A stretch of DNA of 64,000 nt from Rhipicephalus microplus. Its lineage: Eukaryota > Arthropoda > Arachnida > Ixodida > Ixodidae. The notes under the pieces are model-generated. The model saw only the letters and a program-made list of their open reading frames with translations, did no database searches and was not told where the DNA came from. The stretch is taken from positions 3,299,501 to 3,363,500 of the forward strand of contig NW_027464588.1 of assembly GCF_043290135.1 (NCBI RefSeq), given 5' to 3'. The first letter of the stretch is position 1. Each line of letters starts with the position of its first letter. Shown one piece after another: positions 10,798 to 21,569 of this stretch. The translations under genes and the position numbers were made by a program.

Positions 10798-11331
10798 ATA
10801 GATAGATAGATAGATAACTTTATTGTACACCGAGGGAGGAGAGTCGGGTTTTACCCCGACGCCCCTGCGGGCCGCTCCCACGTTGGAACAGGCAGGGAGT
10901 ACCTGCCTGCGGCATCGTGGGCCCCTTGGATTGCCCGAAGCTGACGGTGACGATCCGTACTTTTGATGGCGGAATAAAACCCTTGTCTTGGGATGATTTG
11001 CGCCTTGAGTTCCTTGGGTATGTGGGGGCAGTCCCACATCATGTGCTCAAATGTACACACACACCCACAGTCCGGGCAGTCAGGAGATATATCCATATAA
11101 ATAGATACATTAGCTGGGCAGGGGTAAACCCCTGTCTGTAGTAGTCTGAGCGTGACTTCTTGTCCTCTGGTAAGATGCGAATGGGGTGGAGGAAAGACCC
11201 TACGACTCAAACGATAATGTGAAGTGACTTCGTTAAATGTCGCTAGAACGTCCCGCGACCCTCGATCAGCCGCACCCCCATCCAGAGGATCGGCCCCGGG
11301 CGGGGCGGAGCGGTCCAACGTACAACGTTCA
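10798..11331 (-). mobile_element. 5'-truncated LINE 3' end with (TATC)n tail and 15-bp target duplication
   Basis: The insertion is flanked by perfect 15-bp copies of ACGAACATAATCAAG (10783-10797 and 11332-11346). On the minus strand it encodes the last ~155 codons of an ORF2, including SRRVFPPPHSHLTRGQEV and the Cys/His motif CPDCGCVCTFEHMMWDC, which is the C-terminal zinc finger of I/Jockey-type LINEs. A stop, a short 3' UTR with CAATAAAG, and a (TATC)n tail (10798-10816 on the plus strand as GATA) follow. Any reading frame extending beyond 11331 uses flanking DNA and is spurious. Confidence 0.8.
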
Positions 11332-11346
11332 ACGAACATAATCAAG

Positions 11347-12904
11347 CTCCACATGAAATTGTAACTACGATCCCTAAAAAAATGTTAATCATAGCATTCA
11401 TGTTTGTCACCTGGTGTGGTGTTTCTGCTGCTAGCTGCCACTTGCATTATTATATTGCTGGCCCCTGCGCTAAACCGAAGTAAATTGCGTGTGCCATTAT
11501 CATTTGTTTTTGTTGAAATCTTTTGCTTTTTGATGAAAGTATTGCCCAGAGAACTGTATATCAGAAGCACTTTTGTATTGGTTAAGTTACGAACTTTTTG
11601 TTCGGGAGTGGGGTTAGTACATGTCTTACATTGCATGTTTTGAGCGGTTGTAACCAGTGTGGCAGTAAGCGTTCTGATAGCGTTACATAATAGTATTGTC
11701 ATTTTAGGATCTACTGTCCCGTAATGAGATTGCGGAAAAAGCAATTGACGTATCGGCTAATGAAACGTGATTGCATGAATGATGAAACATGATCGCGCGT
11801 GCCGGAAAAGAGAGTTTGACTTCTGATTTTGACTACCTGCTTCCGTAAATTTGTACTGGCACGAAGCGAAAGGAAAGAGAAATGCTTTGAATACGAGCGG
11901 CTTTATCAGCTAAAAAAGTCTCAGAAAGAATGGCCATAAGTTTCATGAATAATATAAGTGTATATTACCTATCGCTCTTACTTTGACGTCTAATGATATG
12001 AAGGTATAGAGGCAATAAAGTGAGTCCTGTTTGGGTTGCACATATTTCTTCTACATAATCCATTAGGTGCAACAATGTTGTACAATGCTTGATATGATCG
12101 TGTTTTTTAAAATTTTCTTTAACATTACTGAACAATATCAAATGGCCAGCGCTGCACGGCTTGCCGTCCTATGTTTGGTGTAGAAAAGCGATTCTCGGGC
12201 TCATGTCAGTTCCAGCGTACTATGTTACGGGAGTCATGCCGTTCAAAAAGGCCTACGAATGCTATGTCAGTAAAACAAGATTGGTTTCAACTAAAACGTC
12301 TGACGTTAACATACGATCTATGCTGCCTATGTGGCCACAGAAAATTTCGCGCACCTGATATGTTTACGCTGCAGGCTATGAGTGAAACCACGTGTTACCC
12401 CGCATTTTCACGTGAAATTCGCGTCTTGTGAGAGCGAATTAAATTTATAGTGTCGCGGAAGATTTGGCTTGTTTTCTGATACAAAAAACATGCAAGGTCA
12501 CATTGTTTCTTGCTCGCTAACGCATTAACGATCCTAGCCCTGCCACACAAAAGAGCCACTGCGTAGTGCTGCCATGGTGTCGTGTATCTGCTGGAGAGGA
12601 CGCTTCTCTTCGATGTATCCTCCTCGAGAGGACGCTGCTGAATGTCGCCTGGCGTCGCAACAGTTTATGGAGATTGCGAATACGGTGTTAGTTACCCTTC
12701 TCCTCGGTAGCGCATAACGTCCGTTTGTCTCCTTAATTGACAAAACTTTGAAGACGTGAATATCGAGTACAGGTGCACACTTGTCGATAGTGGCGGAACG
12801 CGTGAGTTGGAACTCTGTTGTTCGTAGCTGCAATCTCACGTTAGCTACTATCTATAGCTTTTGTTCACGCTTGAATTAGTGCACAAGAACCCATAGGTTG
12901 TCAA
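11347..12904. other. No recognised feature
   Basis: AT-rich sequence without repeats, RNA genes or protein motifs that I can identify on either strand. Short open frames here look random. Confidence 0.5.
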
Positions 12905-13145
12905 TACTTGTGAAGCTCACTCAGAGTCCCTCATGAAATATATTTAGAGCTTTGGACTCGACTCACTGGGGCTCGGACTCATGAAAATTTCCCTCAGTCG
13001 CAACCGTCCAGACTCACACTCATGAAAATTTTCCTCAAGTGGTCTTTTTCAACTACAATTCACGAAAACATTTCTCATCCGTACTCTCAGAGGCTCAGGG
13101 TCAAGCCTCCACCAGAGTCCGAGTGACTCGACTTACAGGTTTCTA
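12905..13145 (+). repeat. CACTCA/GACTCA-rich degenerate repeat, copy 1
   Basis: Several imperfect ~40-bp units combine GACTCACACTCATGAAAA with TTTCCTCA. The segment ends with the inverted motif GAGTCCGAGTGACTCGAC. The same layout occurs at 13538-13757. Confidence 0.5.
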
Positions 13146-13537
13146 GAATTTTCTCCTTCGACCATGGTGTCAGTGCTTTTTAACACAAATGTCAAACACA
13201 ATTGGTGTGCTTTTTGGCGTGGTTTGACATATCTGTATTTTCAAAAATGAGTTATGAGAGCTTGCAAACCAATTAGGTCATTTTTCTTAAAAGAAATGGC
13301 AGCATAACCTATATTTATCAATAACTTCCTTGAAAGAGTTGGGAAGGGAGAGGTCAAAAGAATCCTCTACGTAATTCATGCCTCTGACTAATAATTCTTG
13401 AAATTATGTATGAACGATGCTGCTTTGAAATACATGTGAGTAGACGTGAGTAGAAACGTGAATTCAGGAAAGGCTGATAGTAATGTAGAAGATGAAAAGA
13501 TAGGACGTTAGGTCGGCAAAAAAAAGTGGAACTTGCT
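13146..13537. other. Spacer between the two CACTCA repeats, nothing recognised
   Basis: AT-rich unique-looking sequence with no motif recognised. Confidence 0.4.
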
Positions 13538-13757
13538 CAGACTCACTCAAGAGATACATGTTGCGTTTTGGGTTCACTCAGATTCAGACTCGCAAAATTC
13601 TTCCTCAGCCAAACTCACTCGAACTCACAATCACGAAATTGTTTTTCAACCGGACTCACTCAGATTCACACTCACGGAAATATTACTCACCCAGGCTCAC
13701 TACACTCACGGCACGATCTGAGTCTGATTGAGTCCGAGTGAGTCGACTCTTGAGTAA
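13538..13757 (+). repeat. CACTCA/GACTCA-rich degenerate repeat, copy 2
   Basis: Units of about 40 bp (CTCACTCAGATTCACACTCACGGAAAT-type) repeat four or more times and end in GAGTCCGAGTGAGTCGACTC. Sequence and ending match 12905-13145, giving a dispersed or locally duplicated element. Confidence 0.5.
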
Positions 13758-14968
13758 GTTCGCCGACCTATTCAAGGACCTAGCATGCAGTACGGATATG
13801 TTAGGCATCATTACGTGATACGTGCTTGCATATTTCTGCAGAAAATAGCAATGAAATGGCTGGCTTGGCGCTGTAGACAATTTTATGCTACGGCACCCAC
13901 GCGCTGTTGTGTTTGATTACATAACCGCAAACTGGCTTTCTCTCAGCCAGTTTCCCAAGGGAACGCAGTGGGCCAGTGAAGCGACCCCATGGGTACGCTG
14001 TTTAAAAGCCAACATATGCATGGCAGCACCTGTGCAGACGCGGCTACGTGCTTCGATTCACACTCACTTTTGCTGCTAAGCCGCTGTCGTCACCGCAATA
14101 AGTAAATGGTGGAATCAGCTACCAGTTTGTGTCCTCCTACGTTGGGGACAAGAGATCATGCATGTACTGTCTTTATTAAGGAGATTAGCTGTGTTTATTT
14201 AGCCATGCCTGCTAAGCCTTGTCTCGGAAAATTTGAGAATTAATCTTGAAAGCACTGCAAAATACCGATGAATACATTGCTCTAGAAGCTTCAGGGCGTA
14301 AATATAAAGCAAATAAACGCATGCGCTGCGAACTTATGGGCCACATAGCGTAGGAGGACGACATGATAAGATTGAGGCGGAAGAAAACTGCACCCATAGT
14401 TGCCGCCATGTTCACTTTCCTACCGTAGCCGTCTTTCAGCTGTGACCTTCATGAGCACTGCTGAAGATTCTTGTCGCCTCATCTGCTCCGCGTCCCCACA
14501 GTGTCAGCCTCACTTTGCTCGCATGCGCTCAGACGCTGCGGGGACTGCGAGCAAACGACAGGAAACTGTTGTTGAGCAGGGCTGCGGAACGCCACGGCAG
14601 AAAGACGGCCATGGTAAAGAGTCGTTCATGGTGTTGTGGCGCCATCTAGATTTCAATTAGCGATATAGCTGCAATAAATTGTCTATAGACAAGTGTGGCT
14701 TCATTGTCTATTAGTATTTAAAATGTGCTCGTCCACTCAGACAAAAGCTTTTGCCAAAAGAGGGCCAAGGTGTCGTGACTCTCTGGCCGTGCAGTTAAGC
14801 CCTTTTAGAAAACTGATGCAGAAAAAGAGGGTTGGCATTTATGCCCTTCGGCTGGCTTCCATGATGAAGACTCCGTTGTATACTTTATACATGTCACGCG
14901 GCTGGCGTTCTTATACAGAAGAGCATATATGCCAGCCACGCACTAAGCCGCACGGTTAATAATATTAC
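13758..14968. other. No recognised feature
   Basis: No protein family, RNA gene or repeat recognised. A few open frames of 60-90 codons lack motifs and are treated as chance. Confidence 0.4.
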
Positions 14969-15080
14969 TGTTGGGATTTACCACCGCGAAAGCCACCTAA
15001 TGATTATGAGAAATGCCGTAGTGGAAGGGTGCAGAAATTTCGAGCACCAAGGTTATTTAACGAACGGGCACTCTGACGCC
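14969..15080 (-). repeat. Diverged Ruka-like SINE tail
   Basis: The plus strand reads GTTGGGATTTACCAC, TGATTATGAGAAATGCCGTA, GTGGAAGGGTGCAGAAATTT and so on. These align with the non-tRNA part of the SINEs at 20421-20662 and 39202-39405. The tRNA-related head is not recognisable. Confidence 0.5.
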
Positions 15081-15269
15081 AAGGCCGTATGGCGCTGGGC
15101 TGCCAAGCCGTGCATGCGTTGTTCCAAGAAGGCGTGGAAAGGCGCCAATATGAGACCTTAAAGGGCAAAAAAATTAGCCGATCCCACATAAAATGGGAAT
15201 CGATGATATGCGAAGCACGAAAGAGGAAGGTTGATATGTCATTTTAAAATAAGCTCAATGTTACGAAGC

Positions 15270-16156
15270 GGAGGTAAATTATGTCGTACATGACTTTCAT
15301 ATCATAAATATCATATTTTTACGTGTCATTTACCTTCAGCCTTTGTAATCTATTCACGTCATCTGATACTAAATATGGTATATCTGGAGCAAGCAAAACA
15401 GCCGCTAGCACGCTATGAGCGTATCACGTAGTCAAGCTCTACATGACACGAATATCACGATTATCATGTTTCGACCTGTCATTTGCATTTGTCGTCCATT
15501 AACGTCATGCAATATCAAATTTCGTATATATGGCACTAGTGTAACGGTTACGAGCATGCTATTAGCGTAGCATATAATCATGTTTTACATGACACGCATA
15601 ACATGATTATCATGCTTGGACGTGGCATTCACCTTTCTCGTCTCTTGACATCAAGTGATACCAAATTTCCTACATGTGGAGCTAGCGAAACGAACGCGAG
15701 GGCATCATCAGTGTGGTATGTTGTCATGTTAATACATGGCACGCATGCTATGGTTATCACGTTTGCACCAGTGATATACCTTCGTCTCATATTCACGTCC
15801 CGTAATACCAAGTTTGGTGCATGCGAAGCTTTCGAAACGGCCGCGAGCGCATCATAGTGTGGCATGTAGTAATGTCGTTACATGACACGCATGTCATGAT
15901 TTTCATGTTAGGTGTGCCGCTTGTGTTCGCCATGCAGTCATGTCATACCATACCAGTTTTGCAACATGTCATGTGAACGAAACCACCGCAAGAGCAGCAA
16001 GACCATGATATGTAAATGATAACTTTCATAACATCGATGTCCTGATTTTCATGTTATGACTAGTCACGTATGCTCATCATACAGTCATGTTATGCTATAC
16101 GAAGTTTGGTATCGATACCTATATTGAAACAGCAGGAGAGCTAGAAGTCGTAAGCG
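15270..16156 (+). repeat. ~147-bp tandem repeat array, about six units
   Basis: The marker TACATGACACGCAT (or close variants) recurs at 15287, 15440, 15586, 15733, 15879 and about 16013, i.e. every 134-153 bp. Each unit also carries a TCATGATTATCATGTTT-like block, ACGTCATGTAATACCAAAT-like block and a GAAACGACCGCGAGC-like block. Units are well diverged from each other. The array runs into a (GATA)n stretch. Confidence 0.75.
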
Positions 16157-16159
16157 GCT

Positions 16160-16161
16160 AG

Positions 16162-16219
<58 letters not shown>
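16160..16219. repeat. (GATA)n microsatellite
   Basis: About 15 GATA units with one GATAAATA interruption directly after the 147-bp array. The downstream sequence CGCTCAAATTCGCTGAAG may belong to the same composite repeat. Confidence 0.9.
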
Positions 16220-16220
<1 letters not shown>

Positions 16221-16544
16221 CGCTCAAATTCGCTGAAGTTCGCTAAGAATGCTTCGAATTTAAAAGCGCACGTTGAGAACGGTTCCGCTTATAAATGTTT
16301 GTCTGCATTACTGCATCGTCCTTGGGCGCAAGAATAAGCAGCGCAGCGGGACAGTGTCACTAAGCGTTGTCCGCGACAGTAGGCCGCTCAAGAGGAGTCA
16401 TGACGGTGCACTATTCTGAGCTTTCCGACAGTGAATTCACACAGATAAAAACTAGGAGCCGGGTTAAAATGCTACAAGTGCCAATTTTTCAGCTTTCGCT
16501 GTAGCGGTGCTGCCCTTTTCGCTCAGGCCTGTCATGTTTTTTTT
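16220..16544. other. No recognised feature
   Basis: Unassigned sequence between the GATA run and the dispersed repeat copy; no motif recognised. Confidence 0.4.
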
Positions 16545-16932
16545 TAGGGACGAAGCTTCTTAAAGCATAGGCAAGTCCCGCATAGTAGAAGCCACCGCTG
16601 GTACTCAGAGCACTCACTAGATGATGCTGCTGCACTCGCTCTACTCTGATACGTGATCTCGTGGGATAGGAGACCACGTTCACTCTTGCGTTAAAATGTG
16701 TTCGCTCTTGGCACGCTTTCTCTTTCGCCGGCAGTCTGTGTGCTTCGAATATGAGCGACAAAGACAAGGCGGCGGAGCGGAGGGCTCGGAAAACGGTTGC
16801 AGCGCGTGCTCGCTGTCTTTACTTGATGATCAAATGGGGAAGATGTACGGAGGATTCACGGTTTACTGATGTACCTCCGGAGCTTCACCCACTCATCATG
16901 ATTCACTCCGTCAATATGCTGCGATTTTTTTT
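16545..16932 (+). repeat. Dispersed repeat, copy 3 (no minisatellite)
   Basis: Begins AGGGACGAAGCTTCTTAAAG and ends ATTCACTCCGTCAATATGC plus a T run, matching the ends of the copies at 7366 and 18928. The interior differs and lacks the GGACG minisatellite, so it may be a separate subfamily or a composite. Confidence 0.5.
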
Positions 16933-17089
16933 TGGACACAAGGCATCTGCGCTGAGTACAATGCGTTGGTACGTAACCAAACACGTGAACAGTACTCACA
17001 CAAATGCCTTAAGCCGCGGAGGCAGGCGTAGTGGTAGCTGAAAAAAAAAGAGTCAATAAACTTCTATCTTGAGCAATCGCGCTGTACGC

Positions 17090-17318
17090 CCATAGTGGAT
17101 GGCCAATGGCTGAATTTCACAGCGAAAGCTGGTATGAGATGATAAGAAGGGTGCTGTAGTTGTCTGCCGTTGTCGCCAGCCCCATTGTTCATCACCACTA
17201 TGCGCTATGGTGTGATATAAAAGAAATATAATAATTAGAAAAATATCCAGGATTGCATGGAGTTTGAACCAGTGTCCACGGCAGCCGCGTTACACCGCTG
17301 AGCTACGCCGGTGTGCAA
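17090..17318 (-). mobile_element. tRNA-derived SINE, minus strand
   Basis: On the minus strand the sequence opens ACCGGCGTAGCTCAGCGG, a pol III A box, followed about 35 bp later by GGTTCAAACTCC, a B box. A non-tRNA body with TTTCTTTTATATCACACC and a CAGCTTTCGCTGTGAAA tail-side block follows. The head has insufficient pairing to be a working tRNA. This is a different family from the Ruka-like SINEs. Confidence 0.6.
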
Positions 17319-17839
17319 AAATCCATTGCAAAGTAACCATATGCAGGCTTTTAGTTTACTAAGAAATCGCGTTAACATGCGTTATAAAACGTTTGGAACT
17401 GTAAAGCAACAACCAGGTGTTACACAATGCGAATAACGAAACAAGTGTGTGGGTGACTGCTTCAACCCATTGCAAAAGCACCGGACAAAACTCTTCATTG
17501 TCGTTTGTCACAGCATCAACAAAATGCACGTTATGTTTTACAAGTGTGGAGAGATCAAAATACTTTTATGTTTACAGAAATTTATTCTCACGGACAGTGA
17601 ACATTATCTCAATCCAACAGAACATCGTGACAGGACACAACATCCACAGACACACCAAAACTCGTTACAAAAAGATGTGTTTACATTTGTACACGGAATA
17701 CAACATACACAGATACACAAGAATTGTTGCAAAAAGATATGTCTACATATGCACAACACATGGTAATCGAAAATTACACAAATGAAATATAAGGATATGT
17801 ATATAAGGTATATACATGGTATTTACAAGGTATTTGTGC
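17319..17839. other. No gene recognised; small tandem duplication
   Basis: AT-rich sequence. Two imperfect ~60-bp copies lie at about 17635-17690 and 17695-17755 (CAACATCCACAGACACAC versus CAACATACACAGATACAC). It could be the 3' UTR of the LINE fragment immediately to the right, which reads leftward. Confidence 0.35.
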
Positions 17840-18915
17840 GAGTACTAAACAAAGAATAACCTACGAATGCCAGGCAGGTCTGAAAAAAGCTTTACACGAC
17901 TCTCGCAGACGAACAAAAGGTCAGGACCAGTGTCGAAGGAATTCCTCCTCACCCAAAAAGAAGAGTTCCTCCGACAAAACAGGTAGTATTTCTTTGTACA
18001 GTTGCTCAAAAATCGGGAAGAGAGAATGGTGGCGACGACCTGCTGCAACAGCCTGACAGTGGTTACGCCAAAGACAGTGGGCACTAGCAACAATCAGAAG
18101 GCAGGCGAAACGACCTCGAGAACAATGTCCGGAAGAAACAAAGCGGTTTACCTCGAGGCCACGAAATCGTCCATGCACAGCCTTCCAGAAAACACGTGTA
18201 ACGACGCATTGTTTCAAAAAATGCTGTTTTGTTTCCCGTAGGGAGCAGTTCGAACACGTTGACGACTGGACCATTCTCCACCTTTTGAGGGGGCCAAGGG
18301 TAGGAAGAACACCCCACCCCAGCCTCCACATGAAACCCCGGAGGTGGCCAGTCAAAAATGATGCCGTCAGCGTGCTTCAAGACACACGACTAGAACGGGT
18401 GCGGCGTGCCGGAGGAAATAAGAGGAGCAAGAAAGCGGCTGTTGTGTCAACGATAGGATTGTCTAATACATCTACCGCAGGGCAAGCCGACTGGATATGA
18501 CGAAAAAAACGCGACAGCTGTTGCATAATACGAAGGAAGTACTACTGATTGTGAGCCCCCATTGAAGTGCACATTAGGCATTAAATACCGAAGGTGAGTG
18601 CCTCGAAAATAATATGCCAGAGTTCGTGCTGGGGATTTCTCCCCTTGTACGAGGCGCAACAGGAAGCGCAGGGTCAATAGCCGCCATCGTATTGATACCA
18701 AAGGGAAAGCAAAACCTCCCTGGGAACGCTGCTGTCCTAACGCCGCACGAGAAACCAACTCAGTGCCACCGGACCAAAAGAAGGAACACAAGGCAGATTG
18801 CAATGACCTCACGATGCGTAAAGGCGGATGCTCCACGTGAGAAAGGTACCAAATGCGACCGCAGAACAAAGTCTGTGCAAGGTACCTCTGCTCAAGAAGT
18901 GGGAAGTGAAAATAT
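17840..18915 (-). pseudogene. LINE ORF2 C-terminal fragment with zf-RVT-like domain
   Basis: Minus-strand pieces read YLAQTLFCGRIWYLSHVEHP and LCSFFWSGGTELVSRAAL (18650-18900), then in another frame FMWRLGWGVLPTLGPLKRW and CSNCSLRETKQHFLKQC (18210-18340). This is the pattern of the region after RT in L1/Tx1-type or related LINEs: the FFW block followed by a Cys-rich reverse-transcriptase zinc-binding segment with a Trp-rich WR...VLP start. The frame changes near 18400 and the RT core is absent, so this is a 5'-truncated dead copy. Clade assignment is uncertain. Confidence 0.6.
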
Positions 18916-18927
18916 GGGGCATTTTGT

Positions 18928-19637
18928 TTTTCAGGGGTGAAGCTGCTTATAGCGGCGCCCGTTCATCCCTCGTAGCTGTTGTAGTATCTAACGAGTATAA
19001 AATTTTGACCTCCAATGTGGTGCCGGTGAGAGATTCCTTGTGTGCGTTGTTGAAAAATAAAAATAATGCTCCATGTACATGCGAACGTCTGTTAATGGGG
19101 AATGAGAGACCGGAGCATTCGGCTTTTAGTGAACGCGCACGCTGCGATCCCTATTAGCAGCCATTGGCATGTGCATTGAGCACTATCTGACAAGAAAGGG
19201 TTGCTACGTTATACTCGCTGGGTGTAACCTCCTTAGCTTTAGAAAGGTTTAGCAAGCGTTGGGCCGCAGTGCCATGAATGCAGTGAATTAGTATATACCA
19301 TAAACTCGAGGTGGTTAAAGGTGGGAAGTAGACCCGACGCGCAAGCCGTAATAAAGTGTGCGTGTGCCACCCCTCGTTTAGTCCTTGGATTGTCCGCTGG
19401 ATGGCGGTGCTTTTATATGGGGAATATATGATGAAAAGATGGAAGATGGTGGTACTTAAAGAGTTGAATAGATGGACGAACGCATGGACGCATGAACGGA
19501 CGCAGGGGCGGATGCATGAACGGACGCAGGGACGGACGCACGAACAGACGCATGCACGGACGGAAGAATGAATGCATGGACGAATGCTTCGCCCTACTCT
19601 GCATCATTCACTCCGTGGATATGTTGCAAATTTTTTT
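18928..19637 (+). repeat. Dispersed VNTR-bearing repeat, copy 2
   Basis: Starts AGGGGTGAAGCTGC and ends CATTCACTCCGTGGATATG plus a T run. It matches copy 1 throughout, including GAGCACTATCTGACAAGAAA and GGGTGTAACCTCC, but has only one copy of the block duplicated there. The internal minisatellite (about 19475-19585, GGACGCATGAACGGACGCA) is shorter. Confidence 0.65.
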
Positions 19638-20229
19638 ATTGTATGATAGTACTGGAAATATTAGGTTGTGAATTACTATCGATAACGTTGAAAGCGGCTT
19701 GTGTCAGTGGAGCTTCAGCATATGGCTGCATCTTTTGTAGTCGGTAGCATGCTTGAAGCCTCGAGCAATTATGAGCGTGAAATATTTGTGAACTTGCTAA
19801 GCATCCACTACGTAGTCTTACGGAAATAGGCACAGTAACGAGTGTGCCTATTGTAATGGGTGGCCAACTTGAAACCACGAAGTTGTTCTGATAATTACAT
19901 GCCCTAAAACCCAACAGCAATGTACACTAGTGCAAAGCAGTATTACTTTGATTTTACATGCTGTATTGTGAAGCCTGCACACAGTGCGCGTGCGTTTGTG
20001 AAGCATAGAAAATATTTTCACTACATTTCGAAGAAGAAGCATGGCTCTAAAGAAAAAAATACAATGTCATGACGACAATGTGAGCCCCAATATTACTAAA
20101 AAAACAGTCAACAACTAAAACAGCATGTAATAGAAGAGCGAGAGTTTTTACAATCGTGTTATACAATACAAGGTGAGAGGCCGACACCTCACCAAGATTG
20201 GGTACCAGTGTGGTCTGTGTCAGGCACGA
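19638..20229. other. No recognised feature
   Basis: No motif recognised until the Penelope-like fragment begins near 20230. Confidence 0.4.
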
Positions 20230-20420
20230 ATCCTAGTTTGTCCGATGTGTCACGAATGTAGCATACATGATTCAGCTATCATGTGGTGCATGCTACATTG
20301 GGCAGACTGGGAGGTGCCTCAACGAGCAGCTGCACGAACATGAATGCAACGTTTGCAATGGAAACGAGGGCTTCTTACTTAGCTCAGCATGTTTGCAGGT
20401 GTGGTTGCCATGCGCTGTTT
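20230..20420 (+). pseudogene. Penelope-like element GIY-YIG fragment, part 1
   Basis: The plus strand encodes MIQLSCGACYIGQTGRCLNE, a GIY-YIG endonuclease core of the Penelope-like type (hydrophobic strand, Cys-Gly-Ala-Cys, then YIGQTGR). A frameshift follows, then CRCGCHALF, the usual Cys-containing block after the catalytic core. The reading frame is broken at 20420 by a SINE insertion and resumes at 20673. The RT part is missing. Confidence 0.7.
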
Positions 20421-20662
20421 AATTGGTTGATATCTGGGGTTTAACGTCTCAAAACCACCATATGATTATGAGAGACGCCGTAGTGGAGAGCTCCGGAAAT
20501 TTCGACCGCCTGGGGGTCTTTAATGTGCGCCTAAATCTGAGTACACAGGCCTAAAAAATTTCCGCTTCCATCGGAAATGCAGCCACCGCCGCCGGGATTC
20601 GATCCCGCGATCTTCGGGTCAGCAGCCGACTACCTTAGCCACTAGGCCACCGCGTCGGGGCG
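20421..20662 (-). mobile_element. Ruka-like tRNA-derived SINE, full length, with target duplication
   Basis: On the minus strand the element opens GACGCGGTGGCCTAGTGGC (A box), then GGGATCGAATCCCGG (B box), then a conserved body with TTTCCGATGGAAGCGGAAAT and GGCGTCTCTCATAATCATAT. Identical 10-bp copies of TGCGCTGTTT flank it (20411-20420 and 20663-20672), showing LINE-mediated insertion. The tail is a short AT-rich run rather than poly-A. Confidence 0.85.
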
Positions 20663-20672
20663 TGCGCTGTTT

Positions 20673-20830
20673 GAAAATACAGTTGCATTGTACAGGCACA
20701 AAAATGATCACACGCGCATGGTTGTTGAAGCAGAGAGAATGGCTCAAGAACCTGACAACTGCGTGAGCAAACCATCGGTTGCCCTCCTAGATAAGGAGCT
20801 TCAATTTCTGGCAAATGGCGCATGCGTGTA
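20673..20830 (+). pseudogene. Penelope-like element GIY-YIG fragment, part 2
   Basis: Continues the fragment after the SINE: FENTVALYRHKNDHTRMV, EAERMAQEPDNCVSKPSV and ALLDKELQFL, ending at a TAA. The LxRHKxxxxRxxxEA and SxALLxKExxFL patterns are those of the C-terminal end of GIY-YIG-bearing Penelope-like proteins. When one copy of the 10-bp duplication is removed, ALF and ENTV join in frame. Confidence 0.65.
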
Positions 20831-20923
20831 ATTCATCTGATATTCGGCGTCATGCTTCGAAGTCCGACGTTTTTTTCAAATGCTACTTTCCTTCCTTTCT
20901 TTCTTCTATATTTTTCATGGTTG

Positions 20924-20924
<1 letters not shown>

Positions 20925-20976
<52 letters not shown>
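20925..20976. repeat. (TA)n(TG)n microsatellite
   Basis: About 16 TA units followed by about 9 TG units, abutting the left LTR of element G. Confidence 0.9.
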
Positions 20977-20979
<3 letters not shown>

Positions 20980-21116
20980 CGGAGCTAACACGGGAAAGGT
21001 CCAGCCCTGACAGCGTTCATTTTTCGAACTGATTTTTTTATTATCGCGTTGCACCCGCCGCGCGGCCCAAATGCCAACTTCTTCTTCCTTGACGAGCGAT
21101 GCATTGAGACGCAACA
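20977..21116 (-). repeat. 3' LTR of element G
   Basis: On the minus strand it starts TGTTGCGTCTCAATGC and ends GTTAGCTCCGACA. It matches 25121-25260 with only a few substitutions and small length differences in a T run. The exact outer boundary is blurred by the adjoining TG repeat. Confidence 0.8.
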
Positions 21117-21129
21117 GGGCTCCCCCCGT

Positions 21130-21569
21130 AGAGCGAGAGCCGTAGGAATCACCAGAGGAGTCGCCCAGTGGACATGCTTGGATGTTGGCATCCAGACTTT
21201 AGATTGAAACCCCGCGGCCGCGAGAGCAGTGATATACGCAGGTTTCAGTCGAACAGCAGCCACGACGTCTTCACGGTCATTGATGTCCAGCGTTAACGTC
21301 TTAGGTGTACGATGGAGTACGCGGAAGGGGCCATCATAGGCTGGTGTTAGTGGTGGCCGTATTTGGCCACGCCGAACGAAGACGTGACTGCAGTCATGCA
21401 GATCCTGACTGAAGAAGACAGACTGTGTGTGTCGTTCGGCAGGAATCACAGGAGCAAGGTCCCGAAACGTGGTGCGCAGCTCTCGATTGTACGTGGAGGC
21501 ATCGTGAGTGGAAGGTGGCGAGCGATGGTGGCTCGAAGAATTCTCCAGGAAGACGCAGGGAAACGCCAT
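21130..21569 (-). pseudogene. Element G integrase C-terminal domain
   Basis: Continues integrase in a shifted frame: HVFVRRGQIRPPLTPAYDGP and FRVLHRTPKTLTLDINDRED, then AAVRLKPAYI. The aromatic Y-x-GPF pattern is the GPY/F end domain. It is separated from the core by a frameshift near 21450-21570. Confidence 0.7.

Noticed and set aside
17273..17318. Functional tRNA gene on the minus strand
   Set aside because: The acceptor and T stems do not pair and a SINE body follows; it is a SINE head.
20835..20880. Hammerhead-like CTGATATTCGG after the older Penelope-like fragment
   Set aside because: There is no CTGANGA core and no GAAAC element at the right spacing.
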